64,000 nt of DNA from [Clostridium] viride DSM 6836. GTDB taxonomy: Bacteria; Bacillota; Clostridia; Oscillospirales; Oscillospiraceae. The stretch's first letter is position 1. Each line of letters starts with the position of its first letter. The notes below the pieces were generated by a model. It did no database searches. It was not told the DNA's origin and was given only the letters and a program-made list of their open reading frames with translations. The stretch lies in NCBI GenBank assembly GCA_000620945.1, contig JHZO01000006.1:1-64000 (forward strand). The letters run 5' to 3'. The position numbers were made by a program, and so were the translations under genes. Shown here piece by piece: positions 44,305 through 53,280 of this stretch.

Positions 44305-44910
44305 ATGAGTAAAGTTTTGTATATCAAAGCAAATGCAAAAGAGAAAGGCCAATCAAGAACGTTCAAAATCTCTGACAGTTTCATAGATGAATATAAAAAG
44401 CAGAACCCAAACGATGTAGTTTTAACATTAGATTTATATAAAGAAGGAATTGACTTTCTTCCAATTGGACAACTTGCGGAACTGCATGCTCCTGAACCTG
44501 GGACCGGTAAAAATCACCCAATATTGAAATATGCATTTCAATTTTTGGAGGCAGATAAATATGTAATTGCAGAGCCTCTTTGGAACTTAAGTATTCCAGC
44601 TATCCTTAAAGCATACATTGACTATATCACTGTTACTGGTATTACTTTTCGTTATACTGCTACAGGCCCCGTAGGATTATGTACTGGAAAAAAAGCAGTT
44701 AACATAGTCGGAAGAGGTGGGGATTATTCAACGGAACCTGCTGCGTCATTTGAAATGGGCGATAGGTATTTAAAGACAATCTTTGGGTTTCTTGGAATAA
44801 CCGATTATATAACAATAGCAGCAGAAGGCTTAGATGTTCTTGGAAACGACATTGATTCAATTGTCGGACAGGCTATTAGCAAAGCAAAAGAAATAGCTAA
44901 GAACTTTTAA
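44305..44910 (+). CDS. azoR: FMN-dependent NADH-azoreductase
   Basis: A 201-residue flavodoxin-like quinone/azo reductase. MSKVLYIKANAKEKGQSRTFKIS is the FMN phosphate-binding N-terminus, EPLWNLSIPAILKAYIDYI is the conserved central motif, and GRGGDYS binds FMN. Such enzymes reduce azo compounds and quinones with NADH. AAAGGAGC precedes the ATG. The 44055-44304 gap holds only a short frame ending KRLDDGMASCSLR with no start, a probable gene relic. Confidence 0.9.
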   Translation: MSKVLYIKANAKEKGQSRTFKISDSFIDEYKKQNPNDVVLTLDLYKEGIDFLPIGQLAELHAPEPGTGKNHPILKYAFQFLEADKYVIAEPLWNLSIPAILKAYIDYITVTGITFRYTATGPVGLCTGKKAVNIVGRGGDYSTEPAASFEMGDRYLKTIFGFLGITDYITIAAEGLDVLGNDIDSIVGQAISKAKEIAKNF

Positions 44911-45006
44911 ACCATCCTTCCATTGGTAATCAATTTAATATTGTAGCTTTCGGAATTTGCACCGAGGCCTGTCGCAACATCATGCCGAAGCTATTGGTCA
45001 GCACAA

Positions 45007-45062
45007 AAGATATTAGACGATATTCAATGAGCAGCTAGAAGATACTCGACGATATTCAACGA
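45007..45062 (+). repeat. Two 24-bp direct repeats 32 bases apart
   Basis: AAGATATTAGACGATATTCA at 45007 and AAGATACTCGACGATATTCA at 45039 (24-base units, four differences) repeat with a period of three helical turns, about 70 bases left of the second rpsI-type repeat. Confidence 0.65.
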
Positions 45063-45128
45063 TAGTGACCTAAGCCCACGGACTTCCAAGGTGGCAATAA
45101 AGCTCAAAGAGATAATAATATTGTCTAC

Positions 45129-45169
45129 AAAACCCTGCAACCTCAACGGTTGCAGGGTTTTTATTTTGC
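45129..45169 (+). repeat. Second copy of the rpsI terminator (putative right attachment repeat)
   Basis: The 33 bases at 45129-45161 equal 39777-39809, and similarity continues through the T-rich run to GACGCAAA (45175-45182). No ribosomal gene precedes this copy. It can still act as a terminator. Confidence 0.8.
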
Positions 45170-45304
45170 TTCTCGACGCAAAATGGATAACCTTGTTAAA
45201 AACTTGTGGCTGACCGTACAGCTAAGGCTTAGCACCGTTCCGATAGTAACGAGATTGCCGTCCCCGTATTAGCTGTAGACAGTTTTGCAGAAAGAATCTG
45301 ACAA

Positions 45305-45344
45305 AGGAACGGGACTGCGCCCCAATGAGGCCAGTCCCGTTCCT
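45305..45344. other. 13-bp perfect inverted repeat
   Basis: AGGAACGGGACTG and its exact complement flank a 14-base loop; no T tract. The rest of 44911-45568 is non-coding apart from the repeats listed separately. Confidence 0.6.
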
Positions 45345-45568
45345 GATTTGTGATTCTCCGCCTACTGTCGGCGGATGGTGTTTTGTTTTACCGGTTCACG
45401 ATACTATTCCCAGAGCTTATACTTGCCGGGATTTGCTCTGTTTTGGTCGGTGACCCATCGGTCTCAATATTGACTTACAAATACTAAGGTGCTAAAATTT
45501 TAATGTACACCTCTAAAATGTTTTTGTTTGAACTATTTGACCTTAAAATATAATGAGTGGAGTAAGCT

Positions 45569-45985
45569 ATGTCAGATTATGAAACGTTCCTTCAGTTGTT
45601 TTACTATATGCTAAAGAGAATGAAAAAAGAGTGGAGTAATAACCTGAAAGGAATTAATCATACTCAGTATCTTATTTTAAAATATCTCAACCAATTAGGG
45701 CCCCAGAAGGCAGTCCAGCTTGCCGAATTGACACAAATGACCCCAGGCGCTATTACCGGAGCTACGGATAGGATCGTGGCAGAAGGGTATGCGGAACGAA
45801 AAGGAGATAAAGAAGACCGTCGAGTGGTGTATTTGGAGATTACAGAGCAAGGAAAAACTCTCGTGGAATCTTTGGCTAAGGAGCAGAATGAAGTAACCAT
45901 GAAGTTTTTTCAAGGATTACCAGGGGAAGATATGCAACACCTTGTTCGAATTTACCATAAGATAATGGATAACCTCGAACAATAA
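45569..45985 (+). CDS. MarR-family transcriptional regulator
   Basis: 138 residues, MarR fold: LILKYLNQLGPQKAVQLAELTQMTPGAITGATDRIVAEGYAERK forms the helix-turn-helix, and GDKEDRRVVYLEIT the wing. Upstream boxes are poor by eye. The DHA2 exporter follows 46 bases downstream on the same strand, so the regulator and pump form an operon and the regulator is a probable local repressor (inference). Confidence 0.9.
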   Translation: MSDYETFLQLFYYMLKRMKKEWSNNLKGINHTQYLILKYLNQLGPQKAVQLAELTQMTPGAITGATDRIVAEGYAERKGDKEDRRVVYLEITEQGKTLVESLAKEQNEVTMKFFQGLPGEDMQHLVRIYHKIMDNLEQ

Positions 45986-46031
45986 CTGCAGAGGACTATA
46001 TACTTACCACAAGTTTAGGAGAGACTTTTCA

Positions 46032-47678
46032 TTGGAGCATTTATCATATCAGCGTAAAATTACCATTATGGTTGCCATTATCACATCTATGTTTTTTTCA
46101 TCCATTAATCAGACAATCGTCGGTGTGGCATTGCCCCGTATCATCTCTCAATTGGGCGGGATGGAGTACTATACCTGGATTATTACAATCTATCTTTTGA
46201 CATCAACAATCTCTACAATTTTAGTCGGAAAATTGTCCGATATTTATGGTCGAAAGCAGTTCATTTTGTCAGGAATTGTGATTTTTATGATCGGGGCATT
46301 CCTGAATGGAACGTCAAGAGACATAATTCATCTGATTATTTTCAGAGGGATTCAAGGCATTGGAGCTGGTATTATTATGGCAACAGCCTTTACGGCGATC
46401 GGGGACTTGTTTTCGCCCCGGGAGAGAGGGCGTTGGTCCGGAACTATGAGTGCTGTATTTGGAATATCCAGTATCCTTGGACCAGGACTTGGGGGATATA
46501 TCGTTGATCATCTGGAGTGGCATTGGGTATTCTGGCTGTTCCTTCCGCTAGGTTTGATTGCTTTTTTGATGATTTTATTCCTATTCCCAAAGGTGGATCC
46601 GCAGAAGGCACAATCGATTGATTATAAAGGTTCCTTATTCCTAACCCTGACCATCGTTCCGATGCTGGTCGCCTTCACATGGGCAGGAACAAAGTACGCT
46701 TGGACTTCCTCCATCATCATGGGATTATTTTTCTTTACCGCTGTGGTTTTAGTCCTCTTTATCTTGGTTGAAAGAAGTGCGCAAACTCCGGTTTTACCCT
46801 TGGGACTTTTTAAGAACAGTATCGTCGCCATTTCAAATATTATTGGCTTTCTAATGAGTGTCGCTATGATGGGAGCCCTCACCTACATGCCATTTTATGT
46901 TCAGGGCGTGATGGGAATTTCTCCAACCTATGCTGGCTATATCACTATGCCTATGTCGATTGGAATGTTTACAATGAGCGCCTATGCCGGGAGGCATATG
47001 ACGAAGACAGGAAAGTACAAAAACTTGGCCCTAATTGGAATGACGCTTATGGTAATTGGCATGTCCCTAATGATTATTATGAAGACAGTCCCTGTTGCGG
47101 TGCTCAGCATGATTATATTCGGTTCTGGACTTGGACTTGGAATGCCGGTGTTCATGATGGCCGTTCAGAATGTAGTTGAATCAAAAGATCTGGGTGTGGC
47201 TACGGCTTCTGTACAATTATTCCGTAACCTTGGTGGAACGATTGGCGTTTCAGTTATGGGCACAGTTCTTTCTAGTAACATTTCAAACAAATTAAATAGT
47301 CTAATTGCTAGCAGTGGAGAGAGCACTTCTCCAGAATTGTCTCCTGAGATGTTCGGGAAATTGACCCAACTGCTGCACCCTCAATTGTTGCTTGATCACT
47401 CCAAACTCATTGCAGTGCAAGACAGTCTACCTGTATCGGCTCAACCGGTCTTTGCCCATCTTGCTGATCTATTGAAGCAAGCGTTGGCTGGCTCATTATC
47501 CAGAGTATTTCTAACGGGAACAATCGTCCTAATGTTGGCGTACGCTCTTACTTTTTTCTTGAAGGAATTACCGCTTCGAACTTCCGTTCAAGTGGAGATT
47601 GTTTCAAGTTCAGAAAAGCGGCGAGATGCATTTCGGGGCGGTAAAACACCGTGCGAAGAAGTCGTTGACAATATCTAA
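46032..47678 (+). CDS. MFS drug:H+ antiporter, DHA2 (14-TM) family
   Basis: A 548-residue transporter with about 14 hydrophobic segments. SINQTIVGVALPRII is the DHA2 N-terminal motif, GKLSDIYGRKQFILSG is motif A, and SVFGISSILGPGLGGYIVDHLEWHWVF is motif C of antiporters. It probably exports lipophilic drugs; substrate unknown. The TTG start at 46032 follows AGGAGAG by seven bases. The hydrophilic C-terminal about 25 residues are unusual in composition (SSSEKRRDAFRGGKTPCEEV). Confidence 0.92.
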   Translation: MEHLSYQRKITIMVAIITSMFFSSINQTIVGVALPRIISQLGGMEYYTWIITIYLLTSTISTILVGKLSDIYGRKQFILSGIVIFMIGAFLNGTSRDIIHLIIFRGIQGIGAGIIMATAFTAIGDLFSPRERGRWSGTMSAVFGISSILGPGLGGYIVDHLEWHWVFWLFLPLGLIAFLMILFLFPKVDPQKAQSIDYKGSLFLTLTIVPMLVAFTWAGTKYAWTSSIIMGLFFFTAVVLVLFILVERSAQTPVLPLGLFKNSIVAISNIIGFLMSVAMMGALTYMPFYVQGVMGISPTYAGYITMPMSIGMFTMSAYAGRHMTKTGKYKNLALIGMTLMVIGMSLMIIMKTVPVAVLSMIIFGSGLGLGMPVFMMAVQNVVESKDLGVATASVQLFRNLGGTIGVSVMGTVLSSNISNKLNSLIASSGESTSPELSPEMFGKLTQLLHPQLLLDHSKLIAVQDSLPVSAQPVFAHLADLLKQALAGSLSRVFLTGTIVLMLAYALTFFLKELPLRTSVQVEIVSSSEKRRDAFRGGKTPCEEVVDNI

Positions 47679-47792
47679 TTCACCAGAAATTGAAAAAAAT
47701 TCTCGATAGGGACTGTAGAAAGCCTAACATGCAGTAAAACAGACAGGTAGAAACAGAGTTTTCTATCACAAAGGAAAGATTAAAGTGCAATC

Positions 47793-47840
47793 TACCTCCA
47801 ATCAAACGTGTTAGATACTGTTTGATTGGGGGTATTTATG
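47793..47840 (+). repeat. Hairpin repeat family A, copy 1
   Basis: TACCTCCAATCAAAC pairs with GTTTGATTGGGGGTA, then TTTATG. The other copies are at 49688 and 52877. The rest of 47679-48140 has no gene; a short frame near 47970-48030 ends KYICSHCGTSVICL, a zinc-ribbon relic. Confidence 0.7.
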
Positions 47841-48140
47841 TTATCTGCTGATGGCAATTGAAATTGCCTGCTATCCAAAGGTTAGCTACATTGATGCTGC
47901 AAGCATTAATACCCCCCTACCCCTACTGCTTCTAATGGTATAGGTGCAAATTGGTGGTATTAAAGGCAAGAAAAGCAGTAGAAAGTATATTTGCAGTCAT
48001 TGTGGTACTTCAGTTATTTGCTTGTAAGACAAAACACACTGTTGGTCTGCTATTAAGTCGGAGGATAATTTTTTGTGTTTTGTATTTACCGAGCGGAATC
48101 AAAAATGTGATGAATAAGTGAAGGCTTGCGTTCCCATTTG

Positions 48141-48704
48141 CTAGATTGTCCCCTCTGATTTAGAGATATCCTCAAATCTAAACAAACGCTCTGCATATGA
48201 CTTTGCTTCTCCTACTAACTCTAGGATCTCGGGAAGACCAGCCCCAAAGAGCATCACTGGCAGCCGAAGCTGATTACACCTGTGCAGGGCAGCAGTAAGT
48301 CCGCCGATCTCTTTTAAAGAAAGACATTGCATATCATTAATGAACAGACAAATCGCATCACCTAATTTAGCTGCAGCTTTGCCAAGCGTCACAAATACTT
48401 CTTTCAAATCTTCCTCAAAAATACCAGTCATTAAAGAATCCACCGGTTGAGGTTCGAGCTTGTCTTCAGGGTGATATCTCTCAGAAAAGGAGTCGAGAAG
48501 AGAAATGCACTTCTGATCTTTCGCATTTTCCGAAATTACGTGAGAGAATTTATGGAGAGCGTCAAGGTAACAAGTCGCATTTTTAAACCCCAAATGGATC
48601 GGCGTTTCAATGTATACCTTCACTTGCTCTTTACCTTCAACGATTTTTGCTTCAGAATGAACAATTTCGGTATCGTCTGGCAACGTCATAAACGGATACA
48701 TCAT
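48141..48704 (-). CDS. Chimeric hypothetical protein: small N-terminal domain joined to a AAA ATPase fragment
   Basis: 187 residues. The first about 55 (MMYPFMTLPDDTEIVHSEAK) match the start of short clostridial proteins of unknown function. Residues about 92-181 (FEEDLKEVFVTLGKAAAKLG to LVGEAKSYAERLFRFEDI) match the Walker B to sensor segment of archaeal-type AAA ATPases, with the usual DE of Walker B changed (FINDMQCL). The P-loop half is absent, so it cannot act as an ATPase. It looks like debris fused in frame. A small gene lies 12 bases upstream. Confidence 0.5.
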   Translation of the reverse strand: MMYPFMTLPDDTEIVHSEAKIVEGKEQVKVYIETPIHLGFKNATCYLDALHKFSHVISENAKDQKCISLLDSFSERYHPEDKLEPQPVDSLMTGIFEEDLKEVFVTLGKAAAKLGDAICLFINDMQCLSLKEIGGLTAALHRCNQLRLPVMLFGAGLPEILELVGEAKSYAERLFRFEDISKSEGTI

Positions 48705-48716
48705 AAAATTAGCCTC

Positions 48717-48908
48717 TCATTCTATTTCAACATCAACGGACTCTAAGTCTTCACTAGTAATACCAAGGCCCGAAAGCATCTCATCAAAAGAAATAGTAGG
48801 TTCTTGATCCAGTAGACGTTCTTCAGTCAGTTTTAAAAGGAAGTAATCCCCGATCATATCTGCCTTCTCCTCAAAAGTAAGATAAGGTAATAGAACCATC
48901 TTCCTCAA
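48717..48908 (-). CDS. Small acidic protein, possible antitoxin-like
   Basis: 63 residues, helical and acidic (FEEKADMIGDYFLLKLTEER, ISFDEMLSGLGI), the size and C-terminal style of RelB-type antitoxins, but no DNA-binding motif is secure. Start unclear (TTG 48908 or ATG 48899). It precedes the chimeric gene by 12 bases on the same strand. Confidence 0.4.
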   Translation of the reverse strand: MRKMVLLPYLTFEEKADMIGDYFLLKLTEERLLDQEPTISFDEMLSGLGITSEDLESVDVEIE

Positions 48909-48977
48909 TGAATTTTTCGGGTGAGCTTCAAATTTGACACCTGATTTCTAGCAATAAATGATTTCCATGAACCCAAA

Positions 48978-49090
48978 TTATGGATAATATCAACTTTATA
49001 TCTTTTAATAACACAATAATATCCTTTTTAAAAAAGTTAATAACAACTTAATAACAAGTTTATAACCTAATAATATCAACTTTTCTAAGG
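48978..49090 (+). repeat. AT-rich short direct repeats
   Basis: TAATATCAACTTT occurs near 48980 and 49075 with a variant near 49015, interleaved with TTAATAACAA units. They resemble iterons but no replication gene is adjacent. The remaining 48909-50015 interval has no supported gene apart from hairpin copy 2. Confidence 0.4.
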
Positions 49091-49687
49091 CTAGGGAAGG
49101 CCTTTGTCGGGGCAACATTAGAAAAAATAAAGCTATGCATGGACGGATAACACCTTTAAAACAGAAATTATAAGGGATTTTTAAGATTTTAAGTACTCAG
49201 TACTATCTGAGAATAATCTTCTTGTGATTTGGCTGATTCAGCATTGTTTCTAAAGCCATTCAGCCGGATTAAAATCTTTCTTCGTAAAAAGAGAGAATTT
49301 TCAACGCTATCTGCTCTGATTTAACAGGTCAAATTTTACATCAAAAATCTACATATATTTGCCGAAACTACTGTATCAATTCTACTGGTATTCTTGATTC
49401 TTTTCCACATAAAATCTCGGGTTTGCCCGTTCCGAAAAAAGGATTAGAAATTTACCTCCAAAGGCAGCAAACATAGGCACCTTGATACTTGCCTTTTCCA
49501 ACTGCAATACTGAAAAACTCAAAGCAGGGGTGCCGTTAAGAGGGAAATTCAATATAAGTCGGGAAACCCTGTTGTGGAGGTAGATACAGTCTTGAAAGAA
49601 AAATTCAGGTTGGTACAGGCCTATAATATATATTTTGATTTGTTCAAAGTCTAGCTCTACTCGAATACAGTTAGGTTCATACTAAAT

Positions 49688-49751
49688 TATACCTCCCATC
49701 AAGCATGTTTGTAAGGATATTACAAAATACTTGATTGGTGGTATTTTTATG
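49688..49751 (+). repeat. Hairpin repeat family A, copy 2
   Basis: ATACCTCCCATCAAG pairs with CTTGATTGGTGGTAT around ATGTTTGTAA...TTACAAAA, then TTTTATG. Confidence 0.7.
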
Positions 49752-50015
49752 ATTCATTGAGGACAACCAAGGAACAATCTAATCTACGCTGGCTGCATGA
49801 ATACGATAGTAAGGTTGGACGAAATGTCTAGCTACATTAAGACAAGTTAGAGGTCTTGCTTCTTAGGGATAAGAAGAGCTGGGGTTTTATGCAGCATTAC
49901 CCAAGAAAAACCGGAGTATTTTCAGTTAATTGGGTTGAGACAAAGTGAGATAGGCCTGTGATAAGGAAGCACTAACTTGCAGGGATGAATATATATAGTT
50001 AAGGAGGCGAGACTC

Positions 50016-50410
50016 TTGATTGTTTGTAGAAATAACGAGGTTTATAGAACTGGTCAAAAGGTAAGTTCATTGGTGAATCGTCCGCCATCCATACAAGTAG
50101 GAACAATGGGTAGGATTTTAAATCGTTGGGCAGGTACTCTTTATGCAGTTAAGATGCCAAACGGTGATCTTTATAGGTGGCTTAATACTAAGGATTTATA
50201 CCCAGTTGATCCAAATCAACCTAATCTTAGGGTAGGAGATTTAGCTATAGTAAACTAAGTATAAAAAGGCATTTCTCTCACCAACAGTTAGAAAGTGGGA
50301 TTGTTGTTAAAATAATAAACATTGTAGAAACCGATTACTATGAAATTAATATTGACGGAGAAGGAAGCTATGGTTGGTTTACTGGGTTTGAACTTTCAAC
50401 CGTCTATTAA
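50016..50410 (+). pseudogene. Tandem SH3-like domain protein, probably frameshifted
   Basis: The first frame (50016-50258, TTG start with AAGGAGGCG upstream) encodes 80 residues with RTGQKVSSLV, VGTMGRILNRWAGTLYAVKM and DLYRWLNTKDLYPVDP, then begins a second unit RVGDLAIVN and stops. In another frame the second unit continues as LESGIVVKIINIVETDYYEI and YGWFTGFELSTVY, ending at 50410. The two units align (VxxxI...YxVxM/INxDGxxYxWxxxxxLxxV), so the gene probably had two repeats and lost frame near 50256. Function unknown. Confidence 0.5.
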
Positions 50411-50467
50411 AGTATATAACGCCCCCTAGCTATAGCTTGGGGGCTTGTGTTTTGGAGCTGGACTTGA

Positions 50468-50604
50468 TCCACTGGAAAAGAAAGATAGAGCAAGTTAAAG
50501 CTATCAATATAGCAAATGAGGTGTTCTCATCTGCTTTTTGTTTTATATGTACCACATGAGTGAGAAGTTTTGTGTACTTAGAAACCGAATCCAAATGTAT
50601 AAAG
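50468..50604 (+). repeat. Intergenic repeat family B, copy 1
   Basis: About 137 bases resembling 53087-53223, including the terminator-like GCAAATGAG-GTGTT-CTCATCTGC-TTTTTG hairpin (50512-50539) and TATATGTACCACATGAGTGA. The rest of 50411-50832 has no gene. Confidence 0.75.
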
Positions 50605-50832
50605 AATTACCAACACCTGCCTACAACCCTGTGCTGTTAGATGTGTTTGTTATTGACGATGAAGAGAACTCCACCATGTTGTTGGCATGTGAGCATTAGA
50701 AAAAATTGTAGTTTTTTGACTTGTGGTATTGTACAATCTGCATAGTAAGTGTATACTAATGTGGAACAATTTAAGAAGTTAGAGACAATTTGTCTAGAAT
50801 TAATGCCAATAAAGATTTAAGGTGATCTGTAC

Positions 50833-51384
50833 ATGAAATATCTTAACTATACGAAAGGGCAACTTATACAAGAAATAATGGAGTTAGAAGAAATCAACGA
50901 ACAGTTAAGAGAACTATCCAGCCTTGATGGGCTTACGAAGGTAAGCAATCAGCGGAAACTACTAACCCACTTAAGCCTTAAAATAAACGAGGCTGACAAA
51001 ATAAGAATTCCTTTATGCATTATTCTGTTCGACATAGACGATTTTAAGAGAATCAACGATACTATGGGGCATGTTTATGGGAATGCAGTTTTAACTAGCC
51101 TTGCTGAAATCATTCAAGGCAACCTTAGGGAAACTGATCTTGTAGGTCGGTTTGGTGGTGATGAGTTCATGGTTATCCTAACTAATACCGATGTTGACAC
51201 AGCTCAAGGCATAGCAGAACGAATTAGGCATGTAGTAGAAGAGACGATATTCTTGGATGGGCTTCACATAACCATTAGCGGTGGGATAAAACAATATGAT
51301 AGCGGAAATTTTATGGACTTAATTCATTTTGCAGATATGAACATGTACAAGGCAAAGCAATGTGGAAAAAACAAAATACGGTGA
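50833..51384 (+). CDS. GGDEF-domain diguanylate cyclase
   Basis: A 183-residue soluble protein: a short helical N-terminus (GQLIQEIMELEEINEQLREL, probable dimerising coiled coil) and a complete GGDEF domain with LDGLTKVSNQRKL, FDIDDFKRINDTMGH (metal-binding D) and FGGDEFMVIL (active signature). It would make c-di-GMP from two GTP. No input domain is present, so activity may depend on expression or dimerisation. A terminator follows at 51394. Confidence 0.92.
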   Translation: MKYLNYTKGQLIQEIMELEEINEQLRELSSLDGLTKVSNQRKLLTHLSLKINEADKIRIPLCIILFDIDDFKRINDTMGHVYGNAVLTSLAEIIQGNLRETDLVGRFGGDEFMVILTNTDVDTAQGIAERIRHVVEETIFLDGLHITISGGIKQYDSGNFMDLIHFADMNMYKAKQCGKNKIR

Positions 51385-51393
51385 AACCAAGAA

Positions 51394-51427
51394 AGACCTG
51401 CCTTTGCGGAAGGGGCGGGTCTTTTTT
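51394..51427 (+). terminator. Terminator after the GGDEF gene
   Basis: AGACCTGCC pairs imperfectly with GGGCGGGTCT, followed by six T. Confidence 0.75.
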
Positions 51428-51760
51428 ACTATCTAGGAAGGCCGCAAAAACAGGTAGTTGTTTTTGCCTTATCAGCTCTTTTATCAGCACTCTCTCTGTT
51501 TAATGGAGCAGGGTGCTCTTTTGCCTTGTTTATCAAATACCCATATTATAAAGAGTTTAAGGACTATGTTGAGAAGCTAACAATATAGCAGATGAGGTGA
51601 CATGAGTCAAATGGCATAGCCAAAAGCAAATGATAAATACCCTATATCTTTATTTCCATGCTTATTCTTATACAAAAAGAGTTATAATTTAGCTATTCAA
51701 ATTAAAGATATGATCCCAGAAACCTCTTGGCAAAGAAAAATTTTTGAGGAGAAATTTTAA

Positions 51761-52369
51761 ATGGAGCTAATAGAAGCAATTAAATCAAGAAGAAGCATTA
51801 GAAAGTTTAAGCCTGATCCTGTGCAAGATAGCTATATAAATGAGCTGTTGGAGTCTGGAAGAATGGCTCCCTCAGGCACAAATCTTCAACCTACACGATA
51901 TATAGTTATAAAATCAGTAGAGGCAAGGAATAAGCTTAAGGAATGTACTCCATTATCTTTCGTATCCCAAGCGCCAGTTGTAATTGCAGCTTGTATAGAC
52001 AATAATGTAATTTCTACTTTAGGAACTAGATTGAAAGAGTTAAGGGAAGCGAGCGCCTTTGTTGGTACTCCTTTAAACGAGGATTCTGAAGATTATAACA
52101 AAAGACGAAGTTCCATGGATCAAGCAACACTAAAGGCATATTTGAGTTTAAATGCTGCTATAGCTATAGACCACATAACTTTAAGGGCTGTGGATTTAGG
52201 ACTTGGAAGCTGTTGGGTAATGATGTTTGACAAAGAAAAGGTTAAAGATGTTTTAAATTTAGATGAGAGATATGATGTTATTGCCCTTATACCTGTAGGA
52301 TATCCTGATCAAACTCCAGAGCAAAGACCAAGATTAAAAATGGACGAGATATTATTAAAGCAACTATAG
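51761..52369 (+). CDS. Nitroreductase-family FMN oxidoreductase
   Basis: A 202-residue enzyme of the NfsB/FRP superfamily. AIKSRRSIRKFKPDPV is the FMN phosphate-binding N-terminus, SGRMAPSGTNLQPTRYIVI the following FMN contact, and LGLGSCWVMMF and ALIPVGYPDQTPEQRPR the C-terminal signature. Such dimers reduce nitro compounds or quinones. TTGAGGAGAAA precedes the ATG. A perfect-palindrome terminator lies at 52439. The 51428-51760 gap contains a partial repeat (AACAATATAGCAGATGAGGTG) but no gene. Confidence 0.9.
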   Translation: MELIEAIKSRRSIRKFKPDPVQDSYINELLESGRMAPSGTNLQPTRYIVIKSVEARNKLKECTPLSFVSQAPVVIAACIDNNVISTLGTRLKELREASAFVGTPLNEDSEDYNKRRSSMDQATLKAYLSLNAAIAIDHITLRAVDLGLGSCWVMMFDKEKVKDVLNLDERYDVIALIPVGYPDQTPEQRPRLKMDEILLKQL

Positions 52370-52438
52370 TTATCACTTTTTCCAAGTACCCTGTATTTTA
52401 AAATATGTCATGGATGTTATTGCAAGGAATAGAAAAAT

Positions 52439-52476
52439 AGATAAGGCACCTGGGAGGTTTCTAAGGTGCCTTATCT
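52439..52476 (+). terminator. Nitroreductase gene terminator
   Basis: AGATAAGGCACC and its exact complement flank a 14-base loop about 70 bases after the stop; no long T tract. Confidence 0.65.
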
Positions 52477-52633
52477 ATCTTGGCACTAAAAGTGCTGAGA
52501 GATTTAAGTGGAATAACTTTGAGAGCAACAAAAAGAGGTTGGTAAACTGCATAAAAAATATTAAGCAGATCAGTTGTCTATCACAAGAAAAAATAAGTTG
52601 CATAAACTGGTGAGAAAAGGGGTGGTGGTGCTC

Positions 52634-52825
52634 ATGCCAGTTCCTGCGTCAGAGCAATTAGCACAATGGAGAAGAATACAATCTGCTGGCCAGCTCTTGG
52701 TTGCATTAGGTGCTTTAACAGCATTCATATCTTTAAGGAATCAACTCCCATTGTTTGAAGAGCAAGCCAAGGTCATGCAGAAACTGCAACGAAAAGTTGA
52801 AGAACTAGCTGAGGATAGACTCTAA
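52634..52825 (+). CDS. Small membrane protein with coiled-coil tail, not recognised
   Basis: 63 residues: one hydrophobic segment (GQLLVALGALTAFISL) and a C-terminal helix (EEQAKVMQKLQRKVEELAED) likely to form a coiled coil. ATG 52634 follows GGGGTGGTGG. No family is recognised; it may be a phage or plasmid-derived accessory protein. Confidence 0.5.
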   Translation: MPVPASEQLAQWRRIQSAGQLLVALGALTAFISLRNQLPLFEEQAKVMQKLQRKVEELAEDRL

Positions 52826-52876
52826 ACCTAGATTTGACTACTTCACGTTTAAAGACTGACTTTTAACAGTTGCACA

Positions 52877-52937
52877 ACACCCCCCTAAAGTATGTTTGTA
52901 AAAATTTACAAACTACTTGATTGGGGGAATTTTTATG
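52877..52937 (+). repeat. Hairpin repeat family A, copy 3
   Basis: CACCCCCCTAAAGTATGTTTGTAA and TTACAAACTACTTGATTGGG resemble copies 1 and 2, again followed by TTTTTATG. Confidence 0.65.
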
Positions 52938-53086
52938 TTTTCAGAGGGTTCAAGGTATTAAGGTGATTACATATAAAGAATTAATGGACTATGTGCAGAC
53001 GGGGATTACAGGGACCCAAACTGGAAAAGTTGGTGGAAAAAGATAATCTGCGTTTTAGCATATCTTAAATACTATGGGCTTGTTTC

Positions 53087-53223
53087 CACTTGAAAAAGAA
53101 AGATACGAGTAGGTTTAAGATAACAATATAGCAGATGAGGTGTTCTCATCTGCTTTTTGTTCTATATGTACCACATGAGTGAGAAATTTTGTCTACGCAG
53201 AAACCCACTCCACGTGTATAAAG
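53087..53223 (+). repeat. Intergenic repeat family B, copy 2
   Basis: It resembles 50468-50604, with the better hairpin GCAGATGAG-GTGTT-CTCATCTGC followed by TTTTTG (53131-53158). The 52826-53280 interval is otherwise non-coding. Confidence 0.75.
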
Positions 53224-53280
53224 TAATACAACCCTGAAGTTATGTATAAAACAGATATGTGACCGAGCAACCAGTAGAGA

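Noticed and set aside
48960-49100. AT-rich repeats considered as a CRISPR array or plasmid origin
   Set aside because: Units are short, unevenly spaced and lack unique spacers; no cas or rep gene is adjacent. Kept only as a repeat.
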